Below the pieces are notes generated by a model. The model ran no database searches. It worked only from the letters and a program-made list of their open reading frames with translations, and was not told the DNA's origin. The translations under genes were made by a program, and so were the position numbers. 64,000 nt of DNA. It comes from Pseudomonadota bacterium (lineage in GTDB: Bacteria > Pseudomonadota > Alphaproteobacteria > Micropepsales > Micropepsaceae). Positions 46,868-57,412 of the stretch are shown in pieces (position 1 is the stretch's first letter; each line of letters begins with the position of its first letter). Location of the stretch: contig JACQDN010000045.1 of assembly GCA_016201105.1 (NCBI GenBank), positions 24,367-88,366 of the forward strand. The letters are read 5' to 3'.

Positions 46868-48190
46868 ATGAGTGGAATCTGGGGCAAGGCCGTCGCGATA
46901 CGCGGTGCAATAGGTTTGGCCGGTGCGGTGGTGTTCGGATCGGCGGCGCATGCCGAACTGCCGTTGGCTGCCGTCTTGGCGCAGGGAAAAGCGATCATCG
47001 ACATTCGCGCCCGTTACGAGAGCGTGAACGACGCCAGCAAGACGAAGGATGCGCAGGCCGGCACGTTGCGCCTGCGCCTTGGTTATGAAACCGGCTACTG
47101 GAACAATCTGCAGCTTTCTTTCGATTTCGATCAGATCTTTGCGACCAGCGGCAAAAACTTCAACAGCACGCGCAACGGCAACACGCTCTATCCTGCAATC
47201 GCCGATCCGGCGATGACTTTTCTCAATCGGGTGCAGCTCACTTACGCAAGCGATTTCGACACCAAGTTCACGGTTGGCCGTCAGCGAATCCTTTTCGGCA
47301 ACCAGCGCTTTGTCGGCAACTCCGGCTGGCGCCAGCACGAGCAGACGTTCGACGCGGTGTCGCTCGTCAATACGTCCGTCAAGGATCTGACGATCAGCTA
47401 TGCCTATGTCGACCGTGTCAATCGCGTGTTCGGCCCGGGCGCCGCACCCGTTCCCGTCGCGGCGCAAGTCGACCGCTTCGACAGCAACAGCCACTTGATC
47501 AATGCCGTTTATGTCGGCGTCGACGATTTGCGGCTTGAGGCCTACGCCTATCTGCTCGATTTTCACAACAAGGGTTTTGCCGCCGGCCTGGCGCGGAAAT
47601 TGTCGACGGCAACCTATGGCACGCGCGGCGAATACCATTTCGACCTGTCGGCCGACATAGCCGGGCAGGCCAATGCGGAGTTTGCCCATCAAACCAACTA
47701 TGCCGGCAATCCCAATTCCTTCGATCTCAACTACTGGCTGATCGAAGGTTCGCTCACCTATGACGGCTTCACCGGTCTTGCGGGTTATCAATCGCTGGGG
47801 AGCGGTCTGGTGAGTTCCGGTCCGCTCGCGGGAAAACCGATCGGCTTCTCGACGCCGCTCGCCACGCTGCACGCCTTCGACGGCTGGGCCGATCTGTTTC
47901 TGACCACGCCGGCGAACGGTCTGGACTCGTTCTATGTGAAAGCGAGCTATGCGATTCCGGATTTCTTCGATCTCGAATTCAAGAGCATCACGGCGAACGT
48001 CATCTACTACGACTTCCGCACCGACCGCTTGGGCGCCGGCCTTGGCAACGAATGGGATGCTTCACTCGACGTCGCCGTCGATAAGCAGGCGACGTTTCTG
48101 TTGAAATACGCCTCCTACAACGGCGCCGGGAATGTTTTTTCGCCGAAGGACAAATCGATCTTCTGGGTCCAGACCGCCTACAAGTTCTAG
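46868..48190 (+). CDS. Outer-membrane beta-barrel (alginate-export/porin-like) protein of nitrate cluster
   Basis: Signal peptide; RARYESVNDASKTKDAQAGTLRLRLGYETGYWNNLQLSFDFDQI...; terminal aromatic WVQTAYKF. Confidence 0.85.
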   Translation: MSGIWGKAVAIRGAIGLAGAVVFGSAAHAELPLAAVLAQGKAIIDIRARYESVNDASKTKDAQAGTLRLRLGYETGYWNNLQLSFDFDQIFATSGKNFNSTRNGNTLYPAIADPAMTFLNRVQLTYASDFDTKFTVGRQRILFGNQRFVGNSGWRQHEQTFDAVSLVNTSVKDLTISYAYVDRVNRVFGPGAAPVPVAAQVDRFDSNSHLINAVYVGVDDLRLEAYAYLLDFHNKGFAAGLARKLSTATYGTRGEYHFDLSADIAGQANAEFAHQTNYAGNPNSFDLNYWLIEGSLTYDGFTGLAGYQSLGSGLVSSGPLAGKPIGFSTPLATLHAFDGWADLFLTTPANGLDSFYVKASYAIPDFFDLEFKSITANVIYYDFRTDRLGAGLGNEWDASLDVAVDKQATFLLKYASYNGAGNVFSPKDKSIFWVQTAYKF

Positions 48191-48200
48191 GAGACGTCAA

Positions 48201-49493
48201 ATGACACATAACAAATCGCAGGGGCCGTCGCGGCGCTCGCTTTTGACAGGGGCGGGCACCGCTGCGCTGCTCGCGAGCGCGCGCGTCATGTTGCCGGGTG
48301 GCGCGTGGGCGGCGGGCGCCGACACGCCGGAGACCAACACCGTAACGCTCGGCTTCATCGCGCTGACGGACTCCTCGCCGTTGATCGTTGCGAAAGAAAA
48401 GGGCTTCTTCGCGAAATATGGGATTACCGATCCCAAGATCAGCAAGCAGGCTTCGTGGGGCGCGACGCGTGACAATATCGAACTCGGTTCCGCGCACGGC
48501 GGTATCGACGGCGCGCACATATTGACGCCGATGCCTTATCTGATTTCGACGGGCAAGATCACAAACGGCGGAAAACTGCCCATGTATATTCTGGCTAGGC
48601 TGAATACCAACGGCCAGGCGATTTCCGTCGCGAAATACTACGGCGATTTGGGTGTCGGTCTCGACTCGTCGAGAATGAAAAGCGCTTTCGGGAAAGTGCG
48701 AATGGGCGGCGGCGATCCCAAGGTCGCGATGACGTTCCCCGGCGGTACCCACGACATGTGGGTACGCTACTGGCTGGCCGCCGGCGGCATCGATCCGGAC
48801 AAAGACGTGTCGACGATCACAGTTCCCCCGCCGCAGATGGTCGCAAACATGAAGGTCAAGACCATGGAGGCCTTCTGTGTGGGCGAGCCGTGGAACGCGC
48901 AACTGGTGAACCAGGGCATCGGCTTCACCGCCTGCGTGACGGGAGAGCTATGGCACGATCATCCCGAGAAGAGCCTCGGGCTGCGCGCCGACTGGGTCGA
49001 CAAGAATCCGAAGGCGGCCAAGGCGGTGACCATGGCGGTGCTCGAAGCGCAACGTTGGTGCGACAAACCGGAAAACCGCAGCGAGATGTGCCAGATCGTC
49101 TCCAAGCGCGAATGGTTCAAGGTTCCGTTTGAGGACATCATCGGACGCACCTCGGGCATGATCGACTACGGAACCGGCAAGACGGTCCAAAACTTCCCCT
49201 ATCTCATGAAATTCTGGAAGGACCACGCATCCTATCCGTTTCAAAGCCACGATGCCTGGTTTCTCGCGGAGAATATCCGCTGGGGGTATCAGCCCGCCAA
49301 TCTCGACATCAATGGTTGGGTCAAGAAGGTCAACCGCGAAGACATTTGGCGTGATGCGGCCAAGGCGATCGGGGCCGCCGGCGACATCCCGGCCTCCACA
49401 TCGCGCGGCGTCGAGAAGTTCTTCGACGGCAAGACCTTCGATGCCGCCGATCCGAAGGCCTATCTCGCCAGCCTCAAGATCAAGCGCATCTGA
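48201..49493 (+). CDS. nrtA: Nitrate ABC transporter substrate-binding protein (Tat-type signal)
   Basis: SRRSLLTGAGTAALLASARVMLPGGAWAAG; VTLGFIALTDSSPLIVAKEKGFFAKYG; FPGGTHDMWVRYWLAAGGIDPDKDV. Confidence 0.92.
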   Translation: MTHNKSQGPSRRSLLTGAGTAALLASARVMLPGGAWAAGADTPETNTVTLGFIALTDSSPLIVAKEKGFFAKYGITDPKISKQASWGATRDNIELGSAHGGIDGAHILTPMPYLISTGKITNGGKLPMYILARLNTNGQAISVAKYYGDLGVGLDSSRMKSAFGKVRMGGGDPKVAMTFPGGTHDMWVRYWLAAGGIDPDKDVSTITVPPPQMVANMKVKTMEAFCVGEPWNAQLVNQGIGFTACVTGELWHDHPEKSLGLRADWVDKNPKAAKAVTMAVLEAQRWCDKPENRSEMCQIVSKREWFKVPFEDIIGRTSGMIDYGTGKTVQNFPYLMKFWKDHASYPFQSHDAWFLAENIRWGYQPANLDINGWVKKVNREDIWRDAAKAIGAAGDIPASTSRGVEKFFDGKTFDAADPKAYLASLKIKRI

Positions 49494-49513
49494 TCGTCAA
49501 AAGGACAACGGCT

Positions 49514-50377
49514 GTGAGCATGACTGGAATTATCCAAACCGTGCGTTCTGCAAGCAAACCGCAACATCGTTTTCGCCTTCCGAAATTGCGTCTGCTGGAA
49601 CAGCTTCGGCACGCGGCGGAGGTCGTCGTTCCGCCGCTCATCGTGCTTGGCGTTCTTCTGGCCGTCTGGGAGTTGGCCTGCAGCGGCGCGCACCCCGCGT
49701 TGCCGCCGCCGTCGAAGGTCCTGCGGGACACCTGGGATTTGATTGTCGACCCCACATTTGATCACGGCGGTACGGACAAAGGCTTGTTGTGGCATCTGCT
49801 GGCGAGTCTCAAGCGCGTGGGAATCGGATTTGGTCTGGCGTCCGTCACGGGTGTAGCGTTGGGTGTCCTGATCGGGCAAAGCACATTTGCCTATCGCGGA
49901 CTCGATCCCATATTTCAGGTGCTGCGCACGGTGCCGCCGCTTGCCTGGCTTCCGATATCGCTCGCTGCATTCCAGAACGCCGACCCGTCCGCGATCTTCG
50001 TGATCTTCATCACCGCCGTATGGCCGATCGTCCTCAACACGGCCGTCGGCGTTCGCCAAATTCCCGAAGACTATAAGAACGTTGCGCGTGTGCTTCGGCT
50101 CAGCGGGCCGGAATATTTCTTCAAGATCACGCTGCCGGCGTCCGTCCCCTACATGTTCACCGGTCTTCGGATCGGCGTGGGCTTGTCGTGGCTCGCGATC
50201 GTCGCGGCTGAAATGCTGATCGGCGGCGTCGGGATCGGGTTCTTCATCTGGGACGCGTGGAACAGCTCGCTGATCAGCGAGATCATTCTGGCCCTGATTT
50301 ATGTCGGCATCGTCGGCTTCCTGCTCGATCGGTTTATAGGCGCCATCGGCAAGCTGGTTGCCGGCCGTCCGATATAG
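49514..50377 (+). CDS. nrtB: Nitrate ABC transporter permease
   Basis: Permease of the NrtB/SsuC family: VLRTVPPLAWLPISLAAFQNADPSAIFVIFITAVWPIVLNTAVGVRQIPEDYKNVARVLRLSG. Confidence 0.92.
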   Translation: MSMTGIIQTVRSASKPQHRFRLPKLRLLEQLRHAAEVVVPPLIVLGVLLAVWELACSGAHPALPPPSKVLRDTWDLIVDPTFDHGGTDKGLLWHLLASLKRVGIGFGLASVTGVALGVLIGQSTFAYRGLDPIFQVLRTVPPLAWLPISLAAFQNADPSAIFVIFITAVWPIVLNTAVGVRQIPEDYKNVARVLRLSGPEYFFKITLPASVPYMFTGLRIGVGLSWLAIVAAEMLIGGVGIGFFIWDAWNSSLISEIILALIYVGIVGFLLDRFIGAIGKLVAGRPI

Positions 50378-50391
50378 CGGAGAAACAACTC

Positions 50392-51180
50392 ATGCGCGGT
50401 TATCTGACGATCGAGCAGATTGGGATGACGTTCCAGGCGGCGAGCGGCGCCTACCAGGCCCTCTCCGACGTTTCGCTGACCATCGCCGAGGGTGAGTTTG
50501 TCGCCATCATCGGCCATTCGGGTTGCGGAAAATCCACGCTCCTCAACATCGTTGCCGGCCTGACGAAGGCCACAACGGGAGCGGTCCTGCTCGCCAACCA
50601 GGTGGTGGACGAGCCGGGCCCCGATCGGGCGGTCGTCTTTCAGAACCATTCGCTGCTGCCCTGGCTTTCTGCCTATGCCAACGTAAGGCTGGCAGTCGAC
50701 AAGGTGTTTCGTTCCAAGCCGGCGCGCGAACGCGACAATTGGACTCGGCAGAATCTCGCGCTCGTGCAGATGCAGGACGCGCTGCACAAGAAGCCGGACG
50801 AATTGTCCGGCGGCATGCGCCAGCGTGTAGGCATCGCGCGCGCGCTCGCCATGCAGCCCAAGGTCCTGCTCATGGACGAACCGTTTGGGGCGCTCGACGC
50901 TCTGACGCGAGCGCGGTTGCAGGATACCGTGATGGATATTCATCGCACGCTCGGCAACACGGTGATCATGATCACGCACGACGTCGATGAGGCCGTGCTT
51001 CTGGCGGACCGCGTCGTGATGATGACGAACGGACCTTCGGCAACGATCGGCGAAATCTGCGATGTGCGCCTGCCGCGTCCGCGCCGGCGGCTCGATGTCG
51101 TCGACAATCCAGACTACGTCCGTTCGCGAAAGGCGATCATGCAGTTCCTCTATGAGCGCCACGCCAAGCAAGCGGCCTGA
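50392..51180 (+). CDS. nrtC: Nitrate ABC transporter ATP-binding protein
   Basis: IIGHSGCGKSTLLNIVAGL; ELSGGMRQRVGIARALAMQPKVLLMDEPFGALDALTRARLQD. Confidence 0.92.
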   Translation: MRGYLTIEQIGMTFQAASGAYQALSDVSLTIAEGEFVAIIGHSGCGKSTLLNIVAGLTKATTGAVLLANQVVDEPGPDRAVVFQNHSLLPWLSAYANVRLAVDKVFRSKPARERDNWTRQNLALVQMQDALHKKPDELSGGMRQRVGIARALAMQPKVLLMDEPFGALDALTRARLQDTVMDIHRTLGNTVIMITHDVDEAVLLADRVVMMTNGPSATIGEICDVRLPRPRRRLDVVDNPDYVRSRKAIMQFLYERHAKQAA

Positions 51181-51184
51181 TACA

Positions 51185-53623
51185 ATGGCGGAAAAGCTCA
51201 TCGTGATCGGCAATGGAATGGCCGGCTGCCGTGCCGTCGAAGAACTGTTGGCGCGAGCGCCGGGCCGCTACGAGATTGCGATCTTCGGCAAGGAACCGGA
51301 GCTCAACTACAATCGCATCATGCTGTCGCCGGTGCTGGCCGGCGAGAAGAGCTTCGACGACATCGTCATCAACGACGCCGGCTGGTATGAACGCAACGCC
51401 ATTGTGCTCCATGCCGGTGTCGAGATCGTCGCCATCGACAAGGCCGCGCGCTTGGCCATCGACGATCGCGGAGGCCGCCATTCCTACGACCGGCTGCTGA
51501 TTGCGACGGGTTCGAACCCGATCATGTTGCCGCTGCCCGGCGCGGATCTGGCGGGCGTGATTTCCTTTCGCGACATCGCCGATGTTCGCGCGATGCTCGC
51601 CGCTTCGACGACAGGTGCGCGCGCGGTCGTCATCGGAGGAGGGTTGCTGGGGCTGGAGGCCGCGAACGGCCTGCGAGCCCGGGGCATGGCCGTCAGCGTT
51701 GTTCATCTTGTCGACACGCTCATGGAGCGTCAGCTCGACGAGGCGGCGAGCTTCCTTTTGAAGCGCGAATTGGAAGCGCGCGGTATCGACGTTCTGACCG
51801 GTGCGTCCACCGAGTGCATCGTCGGAGACCGAGGCGTAAGAGGCGTGCGGCTGAAGGATGGCCGCCATATCGCGGCCGACCTGGTGGTCATGGCGGTGGG
51901 CATCCGCGCCAATATCGCCCTGGCGAAGGCCGCGGGGCTCGACTGCGGGCGGGGCGTCGTTGTCGACGATCACATGCGCACGTCCGATCTCTCGATTTTC
52001 GCGGTCGGGGAATGCGTTGAGCATGGCGGCCAGACCTATGGCCTCGTCGCTCCGCTGTGGGAGATGTGCAAAGCTGCCGCCGATGCTCTCGCCGGAATCG
52101 AGGCACGTGGGTACCGCGGCTCCGCCATAAGCACGAAATTGAAAGTCACCGGCATCGACGTGTTTTCAGCCGGGCAGTTTGGCGGCGGCAACGATACGGA
52201 GGACATCGTTTTTCGCGATGCCGCGATGGGCGTCTACAAGCGCCTCATCTTGGCAGGCGGTCGCCTGGTTGGCGCCGTGCTCTACGGCGATACGCGGGAA
52301 GGCAACTGGTACTTCCAGCTTGTGAAGGACGCCACCCCGATCGACAGCATGCGCGACAGTCTGATCTTCGGACAGGCGCTTTTTGCAGGAAGCGGTCAGA
52401 ACCCTAAATCCGCCGTTTCAGCGTTGCCCGACGCAAGCGAGATTTGCGGCTGCAACGGCGTATGCAAGGGCACGATTTTAAGAGCGATCGGTGAGCATGA
52501 TCTGAAAAGCGTCGAGGATGTGCGGCGCAAGACCAAGGCGTCGTCGTCATGCGGCTCCTGCACCGGCCTTGTCGAACAATTGCTTGTCCTGTCGCTGGGC
52601 GATGATTTCGTTCCCGGGGCCGCGACGAAACCGATGTGCCTCTGCACGACATTGACGCATGACGATGTGCGCCGGCTAATCCTGGCCAAAGAGATGAAGT
52701 CCATTCCCGAAGCGATGCAGGAATTGGATTGGACGACGCCGGACGGCTGCGGTTCATGCCGCCCGGCCCTGAATTACTACCTTCTTTGCGCCTGGCCGGG
52801 CGAATATGTGGACGACAAGCAGAGCCGCTTCATCAATGAGCGGGCGCACGCCAACATCCAGAAGGATGGAACCTATTCTGTGGTGCCGCGCATGTGGGGA
52901 GGCGTCACCAACCCGCGCGAGCTGCGCGCCATCGCCGATGTGGCCGATAAATTCCGCATCCCGACCGTGAAGGTGACGGGCGGGCAGCGCATCGATCTTC
53001 TCGGCGTGAAAAAGCATGACCTGCCGGCGGTCTGGGCGGATCTCAATGCGGCCGGTCTTGTCTCCGGTCACGCCTACGGCAAGGCGCTGCGAACAGTGAA
53101 GACCTGTGTGGGGTCGGAGTGGTGCCGCTTCGGCACCCAGGATTCCACGGCGATGGGCATTCGTCTCGAGAAAATGACGTGGGGCTCGTGGATGCCGCAC
53201 AAGTTCAAGATGGCGGTCTCCGGTTGTCCCCGCAATTGCGCCGAAGCGACGATCAAGGATTTCGGCGTCGTGGCGACGGAGGCGGGATGGGACCTGCACG
53301 TCGGCGGCAATGGCGGCATGAGGGTGCGCGCGACCGATCTGCTCTGCAAGGTGACAACGGATGAAGAGGCGATCGAGTATTGCTGCGCCTTCATTCAGCT
53401 CTATCGCGAGGAAGCCCGCTATCTGGAGCGCACCGCGCCTTGGATCGAGCGCGTGGGACTGAATCACGTCAAGGCCAAGCTCGTCGATGCTCCCCAGACG
53501 CGCGCCGCTCTCGCCACGCGGTTCCTGCATTCGCAGAAATTCTTTCAGGTCGATCCCTGGGCCGAGCGCGCCGAAAAGCGGCGCGACCGCCGGGAATTCG
53601 CCCAATTGATGGGAACAGCGTGA
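51185..53623 (+). CDS. nirB: Assimilatory nitrite reductase, FAD/[2Fe-2S]/siroheme large subunit
   Basis: IVIGNGMAGCRAVEELL; BFD-like CGCNGVCKGTI; siroheme/4Fe-4S CVGSEWCRFG...KMAVSGCPRNCAEA. Confidence 0.94.
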   Translation: MAEKLIVIGNGMAGCRAVEELLARAPGRYEIAIFGKEPELNYNRIMLSPVLAGEKSFDDIVINDAGWYERNAIVLHAGVEIVAIDKAARLAIDDRGGRHSYDRLLIATGSNPIMLPLPGADLAGVISFRDIADVRAMLAASTTGARAVVIGGGLLGLEAANGLRARGMAVSVVHLVDTLMERQLDEAASFLLKRELEARGIDVLTGASTECIVGDRGVRGVRLKDGRHIAADLVVMAVGIRANIALAKAAGLDCGRGVVVDDHMRTSDLSIFAVGECVEHGGQTYGLVAPLWEMCKAAADALAGIEARGYRGSAISTKLKVTGIDVFSAGQFGGGNDTEDIVFRDAAMGVYKRLILAGGRLVGAVLYGDTREGNWYFQLVKDATPIDSMRDSLIFGQALFAGSGQNPKSAVSALPDASEICGCNGVCKGTILRAIGEHDLKSVEDVRRKTKASSSCGSCTGLVEQLLVLSLGDDFVPGAATKPMCLCTTLTHDDVRRLILAKEMKSIPEAMQELDWTTPDGCGSCRPALNYYLLCAWPGEYVDDKQSRFINERAHANIQKDGTYSVVPRMWGGVTNPRELRAIADVADKFRIPTVKVTGGQRIDLLGVKKHDLPAVWADLNAAGLVSGHAYGKALRTVKTCVGSEWCRFGTQDSTAMGIRLEKMTWGSWMPHKFKMAVSGCPRNCAEATIKDFGVVATEAGWDLHVGGNGGMRVRATDLLCKVTTDEEAIEYCCAFIQLYREEARYLERTAPWIERVGLNHVKAKLVDAPQTRAALATRFLHSQKFFQVDPWAERAEKRRDRREFAQLMGTA

Positions 53624-53958
53624 CGCCCGATCGCTGGATCGCTCTGGGTTGGCTGCGCGACGTACCGGCACGCGGCGCGCGCCGAATCGTGACCGCCGAC
53701 GGACCGATGGCGATCTTTCGCACGTCGGACGACCGTGTGTTTGCCGTCGAGGACCGCTGCCCGCACAAAGGCGGACCGTTGTCGCAAGGCATCGTGCATG
53801 ACAGCGCCGTGACCTGTCCGTTGCACGGCTGGGTGATCGATCTTGAGAAAGCCGCGGCGCGCGATCCCGACAATGGCTGCATTAAATCCTTTGCGGTGCG
53901 GATTTCGGCCGGTGTCGTGGAAATACTGCTGCCCCGGATAAAGGCGGCGGCAGAGTAG
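53620..53958 (+). CDS. nirD: Nitrite reductase small subunit (Rieske-type)
   Basis: CPHKGGPLSQGIVHDSAVTCPLHGWVIDL; GTG start overlapping the nirB stop. Confidence 0.9.
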   Translation: MTPDRWIALGWLRDVPARGARRIVTADGPMAIFRTSDDRVFAVEDRCPHKGGPLSQGIVHDSAVTCPLHGWVIDLEKAAARDPDNGCIKSFAVRISAGVVEILLPRIKAAAE

Positions 53959-53962
53959 GACC

Positions 53963-56605
53963 ATGCGAACCACATGCCCCTATTGCGGCGTCGGCTGCGG
54001 AATCGTCGCAAGCGCGCGCCGCGATGGCGACGTCGAGATTTGCGGCGATAGCGGCCACCCCGCCAATGGCGGGCGGCTCTGTGCGAAAGGCTTGGCGCTG
54101 GGCGAGACCATCGGGCTCGAAACCCGGCTGCTCACGCCGCAAATCGGCGGCGAGCCGGCGTCGTGGGATGCGGCGCTCGATCTGGTTGCGAGCAAGTTTC
54201 TTGAGGCTGTTCGCAAGTACGGACCGGACTCTGTCGGCTTCTACGTGTCGGGCCAGCTGCTGACCGAGGACTACTATGTCGCCAACAAGCTGATGAAGGG
54301 ATTCATCGGCTCCGGCAACATCGACACCAACTCCCGCCTGTGCATGTCATCCGCCGTAGCGGGTCATAAGCGCGCGTTTGGAGCCGATGCGGTTCCCGGC
54401 TGCTACGCGGACGTCGAACTCGCCGATCTGGTGGTGTTTGTCGGCTCCAACACGGCCTGGTGCCATCCAGTGCTTTATCAGCGGGTGCTGAAGGCTCGCG
54501 CCGAGCGCGGCGTCAAAATCGTGGTGATCGATCCGCGCCGAACCGCGACCTGCGAAGAAGCCGATCTCCATCTCGCCATCAGGGCCGGAACCGATGTCAG
54601 GCTGTTCAATGCGCTGTTGCTGCAGCTGTCGCGGCGGGGCGCGCTGGACCTCGCGTTCGTGGAGCAACACACCGCGCAATACGAAGAGACGCTCGCCCGG
54701 GCGGCGGCGGACGACTGTTCGGCCCAAGCCGTTGCCGCGCACTGCGAGGTCGAAACGCGAGACGTCGAGACGTTCTTCGCGTGGTTTGCGGCGACCGCGC
54801 GCACGGTTACCGCCTTCTCGCAGGGGGTCAATCAATCGACGCGCGGAGCCGACAAGGTCAATGCCATCGTCAATTGCCATCTGGCGACCGGTCGCATTGG
54901 AAAACCCGGTGCCACTCCCTTTTCGATTACGGGTCAACCCAACGCCATGGGCGGCCGCGAGGTGGGCGGCCTCGCGAACCAGCTCGCCGCACACATGGAC
55001 TTCGGCCCGGAAGAAAACGTATCGCGTCTGCAGCGGTTCTGGAATTCCCGCAACGTGGCGCGCCGGCCGGGCCTGATGGCGGTCGACATGTTTCGCGCTG
55101 CTGGCGATGACCGGCTGCGTGCTTTGTGGATCATGGCGACCAATCCGGCGGCGAGCCTGCCCGATGCCGGACGCGTGCGCGAAGCGCTTGGCGCCTGCGA
55201 TTTCGTTGTCGTCTCGGATTGCGTCGCGCAAACCGATACGGCGAAGTTCGCCCATGTGCTGTTGCCGGCGGCGGCATGGGGTGAAAAGGACGGCACGGTC
55301 ACCAACTCGGAGCGCTGCATCTCCCGGCAACGCGCGTTTTTGGACGTGCCCGGCGAAGCGCGGCCCGATTGGTGGATGATCGCCGAAGTAGCCCGACGGA
55401 TGGGATTTGCGCGCGAATTCCCCTATCGCGCGCCGGCGGAGATATTCCGCGAGCACGCTGCGTTGTCGGCGTTCGAGAACACCGGGACGCGGGCCTTTGA
55501 CATCGGCGGCCTCACCGAGCTCAGCGACGCGCAATACGACGCACTCAAACCCGTTCAATGGCCGGTGCCCGTGAAATCGAGAACAGGACCGCAACGCCTG
55601 TTCGCCGACGGCCAGTTCTTCACGCCCGACAAGCGTGCCCGGTTCATTGCCGTCGCCGCGCAAGCTCCCGCGCAGTCGTTGAGCGCGCGCTATCCTCTGA
55701 TCCTCAACACCGGCCGGGTTCGTGATCACTGGCACACCATGACGCGCACCGGCTTGTCGGCGCGGTTGTCCAGCCATCGACCCGAGCCATGCGTGGAAAT
55801 TCATCCCGACGATGCCGCGCACGCCGGAATCGCCGACGGCGATTTGGCGCGCGTTGCAACGGCATGGGGCTCGACGGTATTGCGAGCGTCTTGCGTCGGC
55901 AGCCAAAAGCGCGGCGCCTTGTTCGTGCCAATTCACTGGACGGCGACGAACGCCGCCAGCGCGCTCGCGGGCAGCATGGTCAATCCGTTCGTCGACGCGA
56001 TCTCCGGCCAGCCCGAATTCAAGCATACGCCGGTTCGGCTCGATCCGTTTATCCAGACGTGGCGCGGCTTCCTTCTGACGCGCACCGAGATCGCGCCGCT
56101 CGCCATCGCATATTGGGCAAAACGACGGGTGCGAGGCGGTCTTCTTTATGAATTGGCCGGTGGCGTGGGTGATCAGATGCCGGGTTTCGATGTGTTCGGC
56201 AACGCCGGACAGGGCGGCGAACGAGTCGAGATCGTCAATGACAAGCAGTGCGACTATCGCCTCGCACGTATCGTGGACGGGCGGCTGACGCATTGTCTTA
56301 TCCTCACGCGCTCGGGCAGCTTGCCGCCGCGCGAGTGGCTCTCCTCGCTGCTCGATGGAATCGCTCTGACGCTGGCGGATCGGGTCACCTTGCTTGCCGG
56401 GCGGCCGGCGGGCGGCGGCGGCGATGAGGGGCCTCTTGTCTGCGCCTGCTTCGGTGTTTCCAGAACGCGGATCGCCAGAACCGTGCGCGACGAAAAACTT
56501 GTCAGCGTGGAGGCGATCGGCGCCGTGCTGGGCGCGGGAACGAATTGCGGATCGTGCCGCGCCGAACTCCGCGGTATCCTCGAGACCGAGGCGTTGCGTG
56601 CGTAG
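53963..56605 (+). CDS. nasA: Assimilatory nitrate reductase catalytic subunit with C-terminal BFD-like [2Fe-2S] domain
   Basis: TCPYCGVGCGI 4Fe-4S motif; molybdopterin oxidoreductase body; C-terminal CACFGVSRTRIARTVRDEKL...GTNCGSCRAEL. Confidence 0.95.
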   Translation: MRTTCPYCGVGCGIVASARRDGDVEICGDSGHPANGGRLCAKGLALGETIGLETRLLTPQIGGEPASWDAALDLVASKFLEAVRKYGPDSVGFYVSGQLLTEDYYVANKLMKGFIGSGNIDTNSRLCMSSAVAGHKRAFGADAVPGCYADVELADLVVFVGSNTAWCHPVLYQRVLKARAERGVKIVVIDPRRTATCEEADLHLAIRAGTDVRLFNALLLQLSRRGALDLAFVEQHTAQYEETLARAAADDCSAQAVAAHCEVETRDVETFFAWFAATARTVTAFSQGVNQSTRGADKVNAIVNCHLATGRIGKPGATPFSITGQPNAMGGREVGGLANQLAAHMDFGPEENVSRLQRFWNSRNVARRPGLMAVDMFRAAGDDRLRALWIMATNPAASLPDAGRVREALGACDFVVVSDCVAQTDTAKFAHVLLPAAAWGEKDGTVTNSERCISRQRAFLDVPGEARPDWWMIAEVARRMGFAREFPYRAPAEIFREHAALSAFENTGTRAFDIGGLTELSDAQYDALKPVQWPVPVKSRTGPQRLFADGQFFTPDKRARFIAVAAQAPAQSLSARYPLILNTGRVRDHWHTMTRTGLSARLSSHRPEPCVEIHPDDAAHAGIADGDLARVATAWGSTVLRASCVGSQKRGALFVPIHWTATNAASALAGSMVNPFVDAISGQPEFKHTPVRLDPFIQTWRGFLLTRTEIAPLAIAYWAKRRVRGGLLYELAGGVGDQMPGFDVFGNAGQGGERVEIVNDKQCDYRLARIVDGRLTHCLILTRSGSLPPREWLSSLLDGIALTLADRVTLLAGRPAGGGGDEGPLVCACFGVSRTRIARTVRDEKLVSVEAIGAVLGAGTNCGSCRAELRGILETEALRA

Positions 56606-56815
56606 GCGCGCTTCGCCCGCAAGCCGATTTGCGAGGCGGCGCCGCACGCCTGCTGCTTGAAACGGCAACCGCCCAATGTTTGCGCACGGTTTGCACAACG
56701 CATCGCCAACTTTACCGATGCACATAAGGACGCATGACAATTGGCGTATTCCCATGCGCTGCCATGCACCACCAAGCAGCTCTATTCTGGTGTCGATCTC
56801 CGCGCGGCCGGGTGC

Positions 56816-57412
56816 ATGACTTGCCAGCTGAAAATTCTGATTGTCGACGACAATCCGTTGCGTGCGACCATTATCGAAGATGGTCTGCGCGAAGCCGGCC
56901 ATGACAACGTTGCGCGGCTGCCGGATACGGAAAACCTTCTCACCCGCATTTCCGCCATCGATCCCGACGTCATCGTTATCGACCTGGGCAGCCCCAGTCG
57001 CGATATCCTGGAGCAGATGTTTCACATCAGCCGGACGGTCAAGCGGCCGGTAGCCATGTTTGTCGACCAGAGCGATAGCGCTTCCATTCGCGCGGCGATG
57101 GATGCCGGCGTCTCGGCCTATGTCGTCGACGGCCTCAAGAAGGAGCGCATCAAGCACATTTTGGACATGTGCATTTCGCGCTTCAACGTGTTCTCCCGCC
57201 TGCTGGAGGAGTTGAGCGAGGCCAAGACCGCGCTTGCCGAGCGAAAGGTACTCGATCGCGCCAAGGGCATTCTGATGAAGGCCAATGGCATTGCAGAGGA
57301 GGAGGCTTATGCGCTCATGCGCAAGACGGCGATGAACGAAAAGCGGCGGATCACGGACGTCGCGCGCGCGCTGATTACGGCGTCCGATATGCTGGAAGGC
57401 GGACGGAGATGA
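56816..57412 (+). CDS. nasT: ANTAR-domain antiterminator response regulator
   Basis: KILIVDDNPLRATIIEDGLREAGH; ANTAR helices KTALAERKVLDRAKGILMKANGIAEEEAYALMRKTAMNEKRRITDVARALI. Confidence 0.93.
   Translation: MTCQLKILIVDDNPLRATIIEDGLREAGHDNVARLPDTENLLTRISAIDPDVIVIDLGSPSRDILEQMFHISRTVKRPVAMFVDQSDSASIRAAMDAGVSAYVVDGLKKERIKHILDMCISRFNVFSRLLEELSEAKTALAERKVLDRAKGILMKANGIAEEEAYALMRKTAMNEKRRITDVARALITASDMLEGGRR

Noticed and set aside
54347-57157. 936-aa minus-strand ORF
   Set aside because: Antisense to nasA and nasT with R/H/A/G-rich, non-family-like sequence; GC-rich shadow ORF.
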